In this document: positions 1 to 5,811 of the stretch, piece after piece
Layout of the letters: each line of letters begins with the position of its first letter
Position numbering within the stretch: the first letter of the stretch is position 1
Source of the DNA: Gammaproteobacteria bacterium
Lineage (GTDB): Bacteria; Pseudomonadota; Gammaproteobacteria; Magnimaribacterales; Magnimaribacteraceae
DNA length: 8,250 nucleotides
Assembly: GCA_012965075.1 (NCBI GenBank)
Contig: DTSY01000093.1
Location: forward strand, 1 to 8,250
Reading direction: 5' to 3'
Program-made: the position numbers and the translations under genes
Notes under the pieces: generated by a model
What the model was told of the DNA's origin: nothing
What the model saw: the letters and a program-made list of their open reading frames with translations, nothing else
The model's database searches: none

Positions 1-1134
1 CATTTCTTCTTTCGGATTGACCCAAAAAACCGTTGATGCTGCACCACCCCAGCCATACTCTCCCACATCTGTTAAAGATTGAGTTTTAACTGGATCCAGT
101 ATCACGGAAAAACCTAAACCAAACCCTACTCCCTGATAAGTGGTTTCACTAAAAGCTGATTGGCTCATTTCAGTTAAGTCCCTATTGTCTGGTAGGTGAT
201 TTGAAGCCATCATGGCAAGTGTCTTGCGGCCGATGATTCTAGTGCCATCAAATTCACCTTGATTCAACAGCATAGAACAAAAACGATAATAATCTGACAT
301 AGTGGATAACAGTCCACCGCCACCAGAAAGCATCTTTCTTTTTTTAACCCGAGCAGTCTTAGCTCCACCTGGATCAACCAATACTGGTCCCTTTTTGGGG
401 TGTTGTTCGTAAAGTGAAGCCAGTCGGTCTACTTTGTCTTTCGAACATGAAAATCCTGTGTCTTCCATGCTCAGGGGATCAAAAATATGTTTTTGGAAAT
501 ACTGGTCCAACTTCATGCCTGAAAAGTATTCAACTAAGTAACCACAGACATCAGTTGAAACTGAGTAATTCCATTGATCTCCTGGCGAAAACTCTAAAGG
601 CAATTCAGCAAGGGTGTCGATCATCGCTTGTAAATCACCAGTCGCTTGTACTTTTGTTTTTCGATACGCAGCATCGACATTGGTTCTCAACATAAAATCG
701 TAAGTCAGTCCTGACATGTGAGACAACAGGTCTCTAATGGTCATATGGCGTTTTGGTCTTGAAGTTAAGAAATTGGGATAAAGTCCTGATTGGTAAACCC
801 TTAGGTTTCTCCAGGAGGGTATGTGCCAATGTATAGGATCATCCAACCTAAAAAGGCTTTTTTCGTAAAGTTGCATTAAGGCAATGCTGGTTATGGGTTT
901 AGACATTGAATAGATACTAAAAATGGCATCTTCTTGCATGGCTTTTTTGTTTTCTCGATCCATAAAACCAAGGGAGTCTAGATAAGCTATTTCACCTTTT
1001 CTGGCTACTAACGTTAGTGTGCCTGCGTATTTACCGGGCTCAACGTACTGTTCTTTAAGGTAATTTCTAATATTTCCTATTACTTTGCTATCCAGTCCTA
1101 CAGATTCAGGGGAAACAACTTTTAGTGAACTCAT
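1..1134 (-). CDS. Serine hydrolase, beta-lactamase/esterase (class C-like) family, C-terminus cut by window edge
   Basis: An open reading frame of 378 residues starts at ATG 1134-1132 and is still open at position 1, so the C-terminus (probably a few tens of residues) is missing. It belongs to the class C beta-lactamase-fold serine hydrolases (Pfam Beta-lactamase), which include EstB-type esterases, D-aminopeptidases and PBP-like proteins. The nucleophile motif SxxK is seen as S76-M-S-K79 in a typical IYSMSKPITS context. The second-box tyrosine is Y190 in WNYSVSTD, and a conserved DLLSHMSGL segment lies between them. The third box reads GWGGAAS (G361-S367) rather than the KTG of true beta-lactamases, which favours an esterase or lactone/amide hydrolase. 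No signal peptide is visible, so it is probably cytoplasmic. The start is supported by AAGGAAG at 1149-1143, 8 nt upstream. It lies 97 bp downstream of the epoxide hydrolase on the same strand. Substrate unknown. Confidence 0.9.
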   Translation of the reverse strand, partial: MSSLKVVSPESVGLDSKVIGNIRNYLKEQYVEPGKYAGTLTLVARKGEIAYLDSLGFMDRENKKAMQEDAIFSIYSMSKPITSIALMQLYEKSLFRLDDPIHWHIPSWRNLRVYQSGLYPNFLTSRPKRHMTIRDLLSHMSGLTYDFMLRTNVDAAYRKTKVQATGDLQAMIDTLAELPLEFSPGDQWNYSVSTDVCGYLVEYFSGMKLDQYFQKHIFDPLSMEDTGFSCSKDKVDRLASLYEQHPKKGPVLVDPGGAKTARVKKRKMLSGGGGLLSTMSDYYRFCSMLLNQGEFDGTRIIGRKTLAMMASNHLPDNRDLTEMSQSAFSETTYQGVGFGLGFSVILDPVKTQSLTDVGEYGWGGAASTVFWVNPKEEM

Positions 1135-1142
1135 GATTTATT

Positions 1143-1149
1143 CTTCCTT
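1143..1149 (-). promoter_or_regulatory. Shine-Dalgarno of the serine hydrolase gene
   Basis: AAGGAAG reads on the minus strand 8 nt before ATG 1134-1132. It fixes the start of the serine hydrolase, which begins MSSLKVVSPESVGL, a typical opening for this family. Confidence 0.7.
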
Positions 1150-1163
1150 GTTTTGATTCCTTT

Positions 1164-1192
1164 ATGAAACGTTAAGGCAATGAAGTTGTCAA
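1164..1192 (-). promoter_or_regulatory. Possible sigma70-type promoter for the serine hydrolase gene
   Basis: On the minus strand a perfect -35 hexamer TTGACA (1192-1187) is followed after 17 nt by TTTCAT (1169-1164), which matches four of six -10 consensus bases. It sits in the 97-bp gap between the epoxide hydrolase stop and the serine hydrolase start. It could give the serine hydrolase its own transcript, although read-through from the upstream gene is equally possible. I saw no convincing hairpin plus T-run terminator in this gap. Confidence 0.35.
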
Positions 1193-1231
1193 GAACGTGA
1201 TTTCTTATTTGAAAGAAATTAGTTTGAGTTG

Positions 1232-2377
1232 CTATCTCATTAACCGAAAACAGTTGCGGAGCTCATCGACAAACAGATCCGGTTGTTCAAAAGCAGCAAA
1301 GTGACCACCTTTATCTAATTCATTCCAATAAACGATATTGCTGTAAACATTTTCTGCCCAACTCCTGGGAGTAGGAACAATTTCTTTAGGAAAAATACTA
1401 CAGCCAGTGGGTAGCTTGACTTTATTAACGTTAGCCCCAAAGGCTCTTCCAAAACTTTCCCAATACAAGCGGGCAGAGGACGCCCCACTCCCTGTTAGCC
1501 AATAAAACATTACGTTATCTAAAAGTTCATCCTTACTGAGCGCATTTTCTGGATGACCATCACAATCGGTCCACTCGTAAAATTTTTCTACGATCCAACT
1601 GGCTTGACCTACGGGAGAATCGACCAGTCCATATCCTAAAGTTTGAGGTCGGGTACTTTGTTGCTTTGAATAGCCTGCACCCCATTGTTGATAATAATTT
1701 CCGCCTTCAAACGCAATTTTATCCCTTTCCGTAGGGTTTTCTCGAGCTTCTTTCGTGGGGGGTGCCGAAGGCATATTCACATGTATTCCTTTGCAACTGC
1801 CCCGGTCTTGCATTGCTATTGCCGTTGTCACTGCGGATCCCCAATCGCCGCCTTGAGCAAAATACTCACTGTAATCAAGCTCATTCATCAATTCGTCCCA
1901 AATACCGGCTATCTTCTCGACCCCAAAACCCGTTTGGTTAGGCTTGCCTGAAAACCCATACCCAGGAAGTGAAGGACACACAACGTTGAATGAATCTTCT
2001 TCACTGCCTCCATGAGCAACCGGATCCACTAGTGGCTCTATCACTTTATGAAATTCAACAACTGAACCGGGCCAGCCATGTGTAATCAATAAAGGCTTGG
2101 CTTGGCTATGGGGACTAACACAGTGGATAAAGTGGATATCCAAATCTTCAAAGGTGGACAAAAATTGGGGGAGACGATTGTGATATGCCTCCCTTGCTCG
2201 CCAATCGTATTCATTCAACCAGTACTCACTAAGCTCTCTCATATATGCGTCAGGAATTCCTTGGGTCCAATCTTCCACGGTTTCTTTTTCAGGCCATCTG
2301 GTTGAGACTAAGCGCCGTTTCAGGTCTTCAATATCCTCTTCTAAAACTTCAATCTTAAATTCGCGGGTGTTACTCAT
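1232..2377 (-). CDS. Epoxide hydrolase, microsomal EH-like alpha/beta hydrolase with EHN domain
   Basis: This 381-residue protein has an N-terminal EHN lid/meander domain (about residues 4-115, with the RWPE and DW blocks typical of Pfam EHN) followed by an alpha/beta-hydrolase core. Visible elements are the oxyanion motif HGWPGS (100-105), the nucleophile D178 in GGDWGS, a lid tyrosine Y305 in SSARLYWE, a probable acid E332 in FPKEI, and the catalytic H359 in GGHFAAFEQP. These match microsomal-type epoxide hydrolases, which open epoxides to vicinal diols through an aspartyl ester intermediate. The reading frame extends upstream to an ATG at 2464, but I chose ATG 2377. EHN homology begins just after it, AGGAGAAGG lies 8-12 nt upstream, and the longer form would overlap the start of the divergent gene. 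There is no N-terminal membrane anchor in the chosen form, so it is probably soluble. Substrate unknown. Arginine codons are mostly CGN (11 of 17), unlike the neighbouring amidohydrolase. Confidence 0.93.
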   Translation of the reverse strand: MSNTREFKIEVLEEDIEDLKRRLVSTRWPEKETVEDWTQGIPDAYMRELSEYWLNEYDWRAREAYHNRLPQFLSTFEDLDIHFIHCVSPHSQAKPLLITHGWPGSVVEFHKVIEPLVDPVAHGGSEEDSFNVVCPSLPGYGFSGKPNQTGFGVEKIAGIWDELMNELDYSEYFAQGGDWGSAVTTAIAMQDRGSCKGIHVNMPSAPPTKEARENPTERDKIAFEGGNYYQQWGAGYSKQQSTRPQTLGYGLVDSPVGQASWIVEKFYEWTDCDGHPENALSKDELLDNVMFYWLTGSGASSARLYWESFGRAFGANVNKVKLPTGCSIFPKEIVPTPRSWAENVYSNIVYWNELDKGGHFAAFEQPDLFVDELRNCFRLMR

Positions 2378-2385
2378 CCGAGATA

Positions 2386-2394
2386 CCTTCTCCT
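2386..2394 (-). promoter_or_regulatory. Shine-Dalgarno that decides the epoxide hydrolase start
   Basis: AGGAGAAGG reads on the minus strand and ends 8 nt before ATG 2377-2375. The upstream in-frame ATG at 2464 lies inside the divergent gene's start region, so this site selects the 381-residue form. Confidence 0.7.
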
Positions 2395-2421
2395 GATATT
2401 TTGTTGTTGTCAAGAAAGAAG

Positions 2422-2445
2422 CTATTATTAAAACTATTCTTAAAA
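2422..2445 (+). repeat. 12-bp tandem direct repeat in the divergent promoter
   Basis: CTATTATTAAAA (2422-2433) is followed at once by CTATTCTTAAAA (2434-2445). The two copies differ only at 2427/2439 (A versus C). The pair ends against the amidohydrolase Shine-Dalgarno. A 12-bp period is close to one helical turn, so the copies could be adjacent operator half-sites. They could also be a simple slippage duplication, or a duplicated -10-like element (TATTAT/TATTCT). Confidence 0.8.
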
Positions 2446-2452
2446 AAGGAGA
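2446..2452 (+). promoter_or_regulatory. Shine-Dalgarno of the amidohydrolase gene
   Basis: AAGGAGA lies 6 nt before ATG 2459-2461, a strong and well-spaced ribosome binding site that supports this start. Confidence 0.8.
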
Positions 2453-2458
2453 ACCTAT

Positions 2459-4162
2459 ATGCATGATCTAGTTATTAGAAATGGAAAAATAGTAGATGGT
2501 AGTGGCAAGAAAGCCTTTATTGGTGATATTGCAATTGATAAAGATCGTATATCTAAAGTAGGACTCGTTGAAGAACAAGGAAAAGAAGAAATTGATGCAG
2601 GCGGTCACCTAGTTACGCCTGGTTGGGTGGATATACACACTCACTACGATGGCCAAGTTTGCTGGGATTCCTATCTAAGCCCTTCTTGTTGGCACGGTGT
2701 AACCACTGTCGTTATGGGCAACTGCGGAGTAGGATTTGCGCCCGTTAAACCTGGTTCAGAAGAATTCTTAATTCAATTAATGGAAGGGGTTGAAGACATT
2801 CCTGGTACCGCACTTCACGAGGGCATAGATTGGGGCTGGGAAACTTTTCCTGAGTACCTGGATACCATCGAAAAGAAAGAATTTGTAATGGATGTTGGGG
2901 CTATGGTTGGTCATGGTCCTATCAGATCCTATGTGATGGGGTATGACAGATGCCAAGGGAAAGAAGATGCTTCAGATGAGGAAATAGAAAAGATGGCTGA
3001 AATTACTGAAGAGGCAATTAAAGCTGGAGCTTTAGGCTTCAGTACCTCTAGAACTTATCTTCACACAGATAAATCTGGAGAATATGTTCCTGGCACAGAG
3101 GCTAGTGCTAAGGAAATGAGAAAGATAGCCAACACTATTGCTAACTTGGGTGAAGGAACTCTAGAAATAGTCTCTGATTGGATGGATAAAGACATTGAGT
3201 TAGATTGGGTTAAAGAGTTTGTAGAGGAATCAGACAGGACTCTAACCTATGCTCAAACTAGCGGAGATCCCTTTAGTGTATGGAAGTATTGTGAAGAAAA
3301 CTTCTCTAAAGGCGTAAAAATTAGACCTCAATACTCTGGAAGGCCTACTGGTATGCTGTTTAGTTTAGAATCCTCTGTGCACCCATTCATAGCTCACCCG
3401 AGTTATTCAGAAATAGCTAATAAATCTTTAGAGGAAAAAGTTAAAGTCATGAGAACTCCAGAGTTCAAAGAAAAACTTTTGAGCGAGGAACCAATGGTAG
3501 ATCATAATCATTTGGTCTACAGGCTCATTACTACTTTCGAGCAACAGTTTCCTATGGATCATGTTCCTGATTATGAACCACCAAGGGAGTCAAGTATTGC
3601 TGGTATAGCTGAGTCTGAAGGAAAGGAGGCAATGGAAGTTGCTTATGATGAAATACTGAAAAACGATGGGAAGACATTTATTTGGGCACCTTTTGGTCCT
3701 TACCCAGATCACAATTTAGATTTCTATAAAATGCTGATCGAGTTCAAAAGCTCTGTGGCAGGACTGAGTGATGGAGGAGCACACTGCGGTTTAATCTGTG
3801 ATGCTAGCATGCCAACTTGGAATGTATCCCATTGGAGTAAGGACAGGACCAGAGGAGAAAAGATTCCTGTTGAATTTATAGTAAACAAGCAAACTAAAGA
3901 AACTGCTGAAACTTTTGGTCTTATGGACAGAGGTCAACTTAAAGAAGGACTGTTGGCTGATATTAATATAATTGATCACGATAAGTTATGTGTCTTTAAA
4001 CCTGAGATGGTCCATGATTTACCTACTGGAAGTAGGAGGATTATTCAAAAAGCCTCGGGCTATAAAGCAACAATAAAGAGTGGTGTGGTTACTTTTAAAG
4101 ATGATGAAGCAACTGGAGCCTTGCCTGGATCTTTGATAAGAGGAGAACAGAGAGTCGCTTAA
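2459..4162 (+). CDS. Amidohydrolase, D-aminoacylase / N-acyl-D-amino-acid deacylase-like family
   Basis: This 567-residue metal-dependent amidohydrolase opens with the usual small beta-domain (MHDLVIRNGKIVDGSG). A TIM-barrel follows, with H60-T-H62 and D64 (metal motif), GNCG (C89), GHG (H152), GFSTSRT (193-199), GRPTG (294-298), SVHP (306-309), and SDGGAHCG, whose D438 is the expected catalytic/metal aspartate. A C-terminal beta-domain (about 485-550) closes the fold. The family (COG3653) hydrolyses N-acyl-D-amino acids or related cyclic amides. It matches from memory a roughly 570-residue subfamily common in actinobacteria and marine proteobacteria with no characterised substrate that I know of. 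At the positions of the D-aminoacylase ligands H220 and H250 (Alcaligenes numbering) I see no histidine. No signal peptide is visible, so it is probably cytoplasmic. It is first in a two-gene unit with the RraA-like gene. Arginine codons are almost all AGA/AGG (18 of 19). Family is sure, reaction is not. Confidence 0.92.
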   Translation: MHDLVIRNGKIVDGSGKKAFIGDIAIDKDRISKVGLVEEQGKEEIDAGGHLVTPGWVDIHTHYDGQVCWDSYLSPSCWHGVTTVVMGNCGVGFAPVKPGSEEFLIQLMEGVEDIPGTALHEGIDWGWETFPEYLDTIEKKEFVMDVGAMVGHGPIRSYVMGYDRCQGKEDASDEEIEKMAEITEEAIKAGALGFSTSRTYLHTDKSGEYVPGTEASAKEMRKIANTIANLGEGTLEIVSDWMDKDIELDWVKEFVEESDRTLTYAQTSGDPFSVWKYCEENFSKGVKIRPQYSGRPTGMLFSLESSVHPFIAHPSYSEIANKSLEEKVKVMRTPEFKEKLLSEEPMVDHNHLVYRLITTFEQQFPMDHVPDYEPPRESSIAGIAESEGKEAMEVAYDEILKNDGKTFIWAPFGPYPDHNLDFYKMLIEFKSSVAGLSDGGAHCGLICDASMPTWNVSHWSKDRTRGEKIPVEFIVNKQTKETAETFGLMDRGQLKEGLLADINIIDHDKLCVFKPEMVHDLPTGSRRIIQKASGYKATIKSGVVTFKDDEATGALPGSLIRGEQRVA

Positions 4163-4645
4163 GTGGAATTCTCTACACCTGATCTTTCAGACGCTTTTCC
4201 TGAAACTAAAGCACTAGAACCTATAATGACAAATTATGGGGGCAAATCTTTTTTTAGTGGTCCCATTGAAACACTTAACTGCCCGGATGATAATTCTCTT
4301 ATTAAGGAACAGCTAAATTCAGAAGGAAAGGGAAGAATTTTAGTAGTCGATGCCGGAGGTATCCATACGGTTGCGTTACTTGGAGACTTGATAGCTGAGG
4401 CTGGAGTCAAAAACAATTGGTCAGGTATTGTGATTAATGGCTACATAAGAGACGTGGATATCATTCGAACACTAAATTTAGGTGTTCAGGCACTGGGTAC
4501 TTTTCCAGTAAAAAGTGAAAAAAGAGGTTTGGGTGATCTAGGGGCTGAGATTTCTTTTGGAGGGCTAACCTTTAAACCTGGACAGTATGTCTACGCAGAC
4601 AATAATGGCCTGTTAATAAGTGAGAAAGAATTAAATAGCCCTTAA
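4163..4645 (+). CDS. RraA / HMG aldolase-family protein (probable class II pyruvate aldolase or oxaloacetate decarboxylase)
   Basis: This 160-residue protein has the full RraA fold length (E. coli RraA is about 161). It starts in the family style (MEFSTPDLSDAFP) and has DDNSLI (42-47), VVDAGG (61-66), NGYIRDVD (92-99), LGVQALGTFP (106-115) and YADNNGLLIS (144-153). The metal/pyruvate motif D-x20-R-D of class II HMG/CHA aldolases is present as D75, R96, D97. By my recollection E. coli RraA does not keep the RD pair, so an enzyme is more likely than an RNase E inhibitor. These enzymes cleave 4-hydroxy-4-methyl-2-oxoglutarate-type acids and often decarboxylate oxaloacetate. The start is GTG 4163-4165, directly abutting the upstream TAA with no gap, so translation is probably coupled to the amidohydrolase. 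The 3' end overlaps the convergent permease gene by 15 bp. The usual GGSLRxAL loop reads GGIHTVAL here. Confidence 0.88.
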   Translation: MEFSTPDLSDAFPETKALEPIMTNYGGKSFFSGPIETLNCPDDNSLIKEQLNSEGKGRILVVDAGGIHTVALLGDLIAEAGVKNNWSGIVINGYIRDVDIIRTLNLGVQALGTFPVKSEKRGLGDLGAEISFGGLTFKPGQYVYADNNGLLISEKELNSP

Positions 4646-5809
4646 AGCTTCAGTAATATCTTGGACCGCTGCTCTTCTAGCCGGTAAAAGTCCACCTAGA
4701 AAACCTACGATCAAAGCGAGAATCAAGCCTTGGCTTACGATCGACCCGGTAACTGCGAAATCAAAAGCGGTTTGGGTAAAAGAACCGGAAGCTAAAGTGG
4801 AAACCGTATAACCATTAAAAATAAAGTATGAAATTCCAGCGCCTAGAAGTCCTCCTAATAAGGCTAGAACCATTGATTCGACCATCAAAGCGAATAAAAC
4901 AGAACTTCCATGAAACCCTATAGCTCTTAAGGTGCCTATTTCTACCAGTCTAGTAGAAACGGCGGTATACATAGTGTTGAGAGCTGCAAATATAGCTCCT
5001 ATGGCCATAATAACTGCCACAGCGTAACCAAAAACTTCAATTACAGTGGATGCACCTGATGATTGTTGAGAATAGAATTCTGCTTCGCCCTGTACTTTCA
5101 ATTCTAATCTAGGATCCAACTCTAGAGCGACTGCGAAGTCGGATATAACAGAGCTGTTATCCATTTGTGCAATAGCAATAGAGGCTGAATTTTCTCTTCT
5201 GAAAAACCCTTGTGAGCCAGCAAGGTCTGCCCAGATTTCGGATTCATGCACATCCCCTCCTGTGCTAAATATACCCACTACAGTAACCATGCTATCTCTC
5301 ACTTTTATTTGATCTCCTATATCCAAGCCTTCATATTGATTATTAGCTCCTTTGCCAACAATGATTTCAGCTCTACCGGGGGTAAAATTTTCTCCTTCTA
5401 TAATTTTCAATTCAGGTCTAATTTTGAAGCTCATTGGTTCAACTCCTCTCAAAGGAAGGTTTGAAGTATCGTCGGCACCTTTTTTCTTTAAATCAATAAT
5501 GGTAAAGAGTTCAGCTGAAATCATTGGGCCGTCTTCAGATTTCCTAATTCCAGGCATATTTTCTATGATTGCTACATTGGGTAGGTAGATGCCACTACTG
5601 AGTTCTGAATTTGCTCCATCTCTAAAAATTAAGACACGGTCTTCTTCTCCTGTGCTCGCAATAGTTTTACTTAAGCCTTCTGCCATTGCTAGTAGTGAAA
5701 CCATGACCGCTACGGAACCCGCTATACCGATAATGATAACAATTGAAGAGCCCGATCTTGCCAATATGGTTCTAAGATTCATACCTAAAATAGCTAATAT
5801 CTGTTTCAT
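4631..5809 (-). CDS. ABC transporter permease 3, FtsX/MacB type (divergent member)
   Basis: This 392-residue FtsX-superfamily permease has one N-terminal membrane segment (about 20-42), a large periplasmic MacB_PCD-type domain (about 45-250), then three membrane segments (about 254-279, 301-331 and 354-377). The coupling segment STRLVEIGTLRAIGF (285-299) faces the ATPase, and LLPARRAA (374-381) follows the last helix, as in the MacB/DevC/LolE family. It belongs to an inner-membrane ABC complex that exports or extracts envelope substrates rather than importing. It is last of three permease genes and starts 2 nt after the stop of permease 2. AAGGA (5824-5820) lies 10 nt before its ATG. It is clearly less like permeases 1 and 2 than they are like each other. 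It lacks the YWVLI and RKK(I)RT N-terminal motifs. Substrate unknown. Confidence 0.9.
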   Translation of the reverse strand: MKQILAILGMNLRTILARSGSSIVIIIGIAGSVAVMVSLLAMAEGLSKTIASTGEEDRVLIFRDGANSELSSGIYLPNVAIIENMPGIRKSEDGPMISAELFTIIDLKKKGADDTSNLPLRGVEPMSFKIRPELKIIEGENFTPGRAEIIVGKGANNQYEGLDIGDQIKVRDSMVTVVGIFSTGGDVHESEIWADLAGSQGFFRRENSASIAIAQMDNSSVISDFAVALELDPRLELKVQGEAEFYSQQSSGASTVIEVFGYAVAVIMAIGAIFAALNTMYTAVSTRLVEIGTLRAIGFHGSSVLFALMVESMVLALLGGLLGAGISYFIFNGYTVSTLASGSFTQTAFDFAVTGSIVSQGLILALIVGFLGGLLPARRAAVQDITEALRAI

Positions 5810-5811
5810 TT

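Larger units (their letters stand above)
2378..2458. promoter_or_regulatory. Divergent control region between epoxide hydrolase and amidohydrolase genes
   Basis: These 81 bp must hold both start signals unless a promoter lies in coding sequence. On the plus strand TTGTTG (2401-2406) and TATTAT (2423-2428) are separated by 16 bp and could be a weak promoter for the amidohydrolase unit. On the minus strand TTGACA (2413-2408) is perfect, but no -10 hexamer lies at the right distance, and start-site geometry would place the transcript start at the ATG. It may therefore be part of a regulator site instead. The region also holds a 12-bp tandem repeat, listed separately. No regulator gene is next to it. 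Confidence 0.45.

Noticed and set aside
414..695. 93-codon plus-strand open frame inside the serine hydrolase gene
   Set aside because: It is antisense to clear serine hydrolase coding sequence that includes the second-box tyrosine. It has no recognisable domain.
1..1134. Beta-lactam resistance gene (ampC-like)
   Set aside because: SxxK and Tyr are present but the third box is GWGG rather than KTG, the second box lacks the YxN asparagine, and there is no signal peptide for periplasmic export.
2408..2413. Perfect TTGACA on the minus strand as the -35 of the epoxide hydrolase promoter
   Set aside because: No -10-like hexamer lies 16-18 nt downstream (the site reads GAAGGT and overlaps the Shine-Dalgarno), so it is not supported as a -35 element.
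2378..2464. Longer epoxide hydrolase start at ATG 2464 adding a hydrophobic 29-residue N-terminus
   Set aside because: It would overlap the divergent amidohydrolase start and ribosome binding site. The internal ATG 2377 has its own Shine-Dalgarno and lies at the start of EHN-domain homology. The apparent hydrophobic leader is translated promoter sequence.
4163..4645. Calling the RraA-family gene rraA, an RNase E regulator
   Set aside because: The D-x20-R-D aldolase motif is intact and the gene is paired with a catabolic amidohydrolase, so the RNase E role is not supported by sequence or context.
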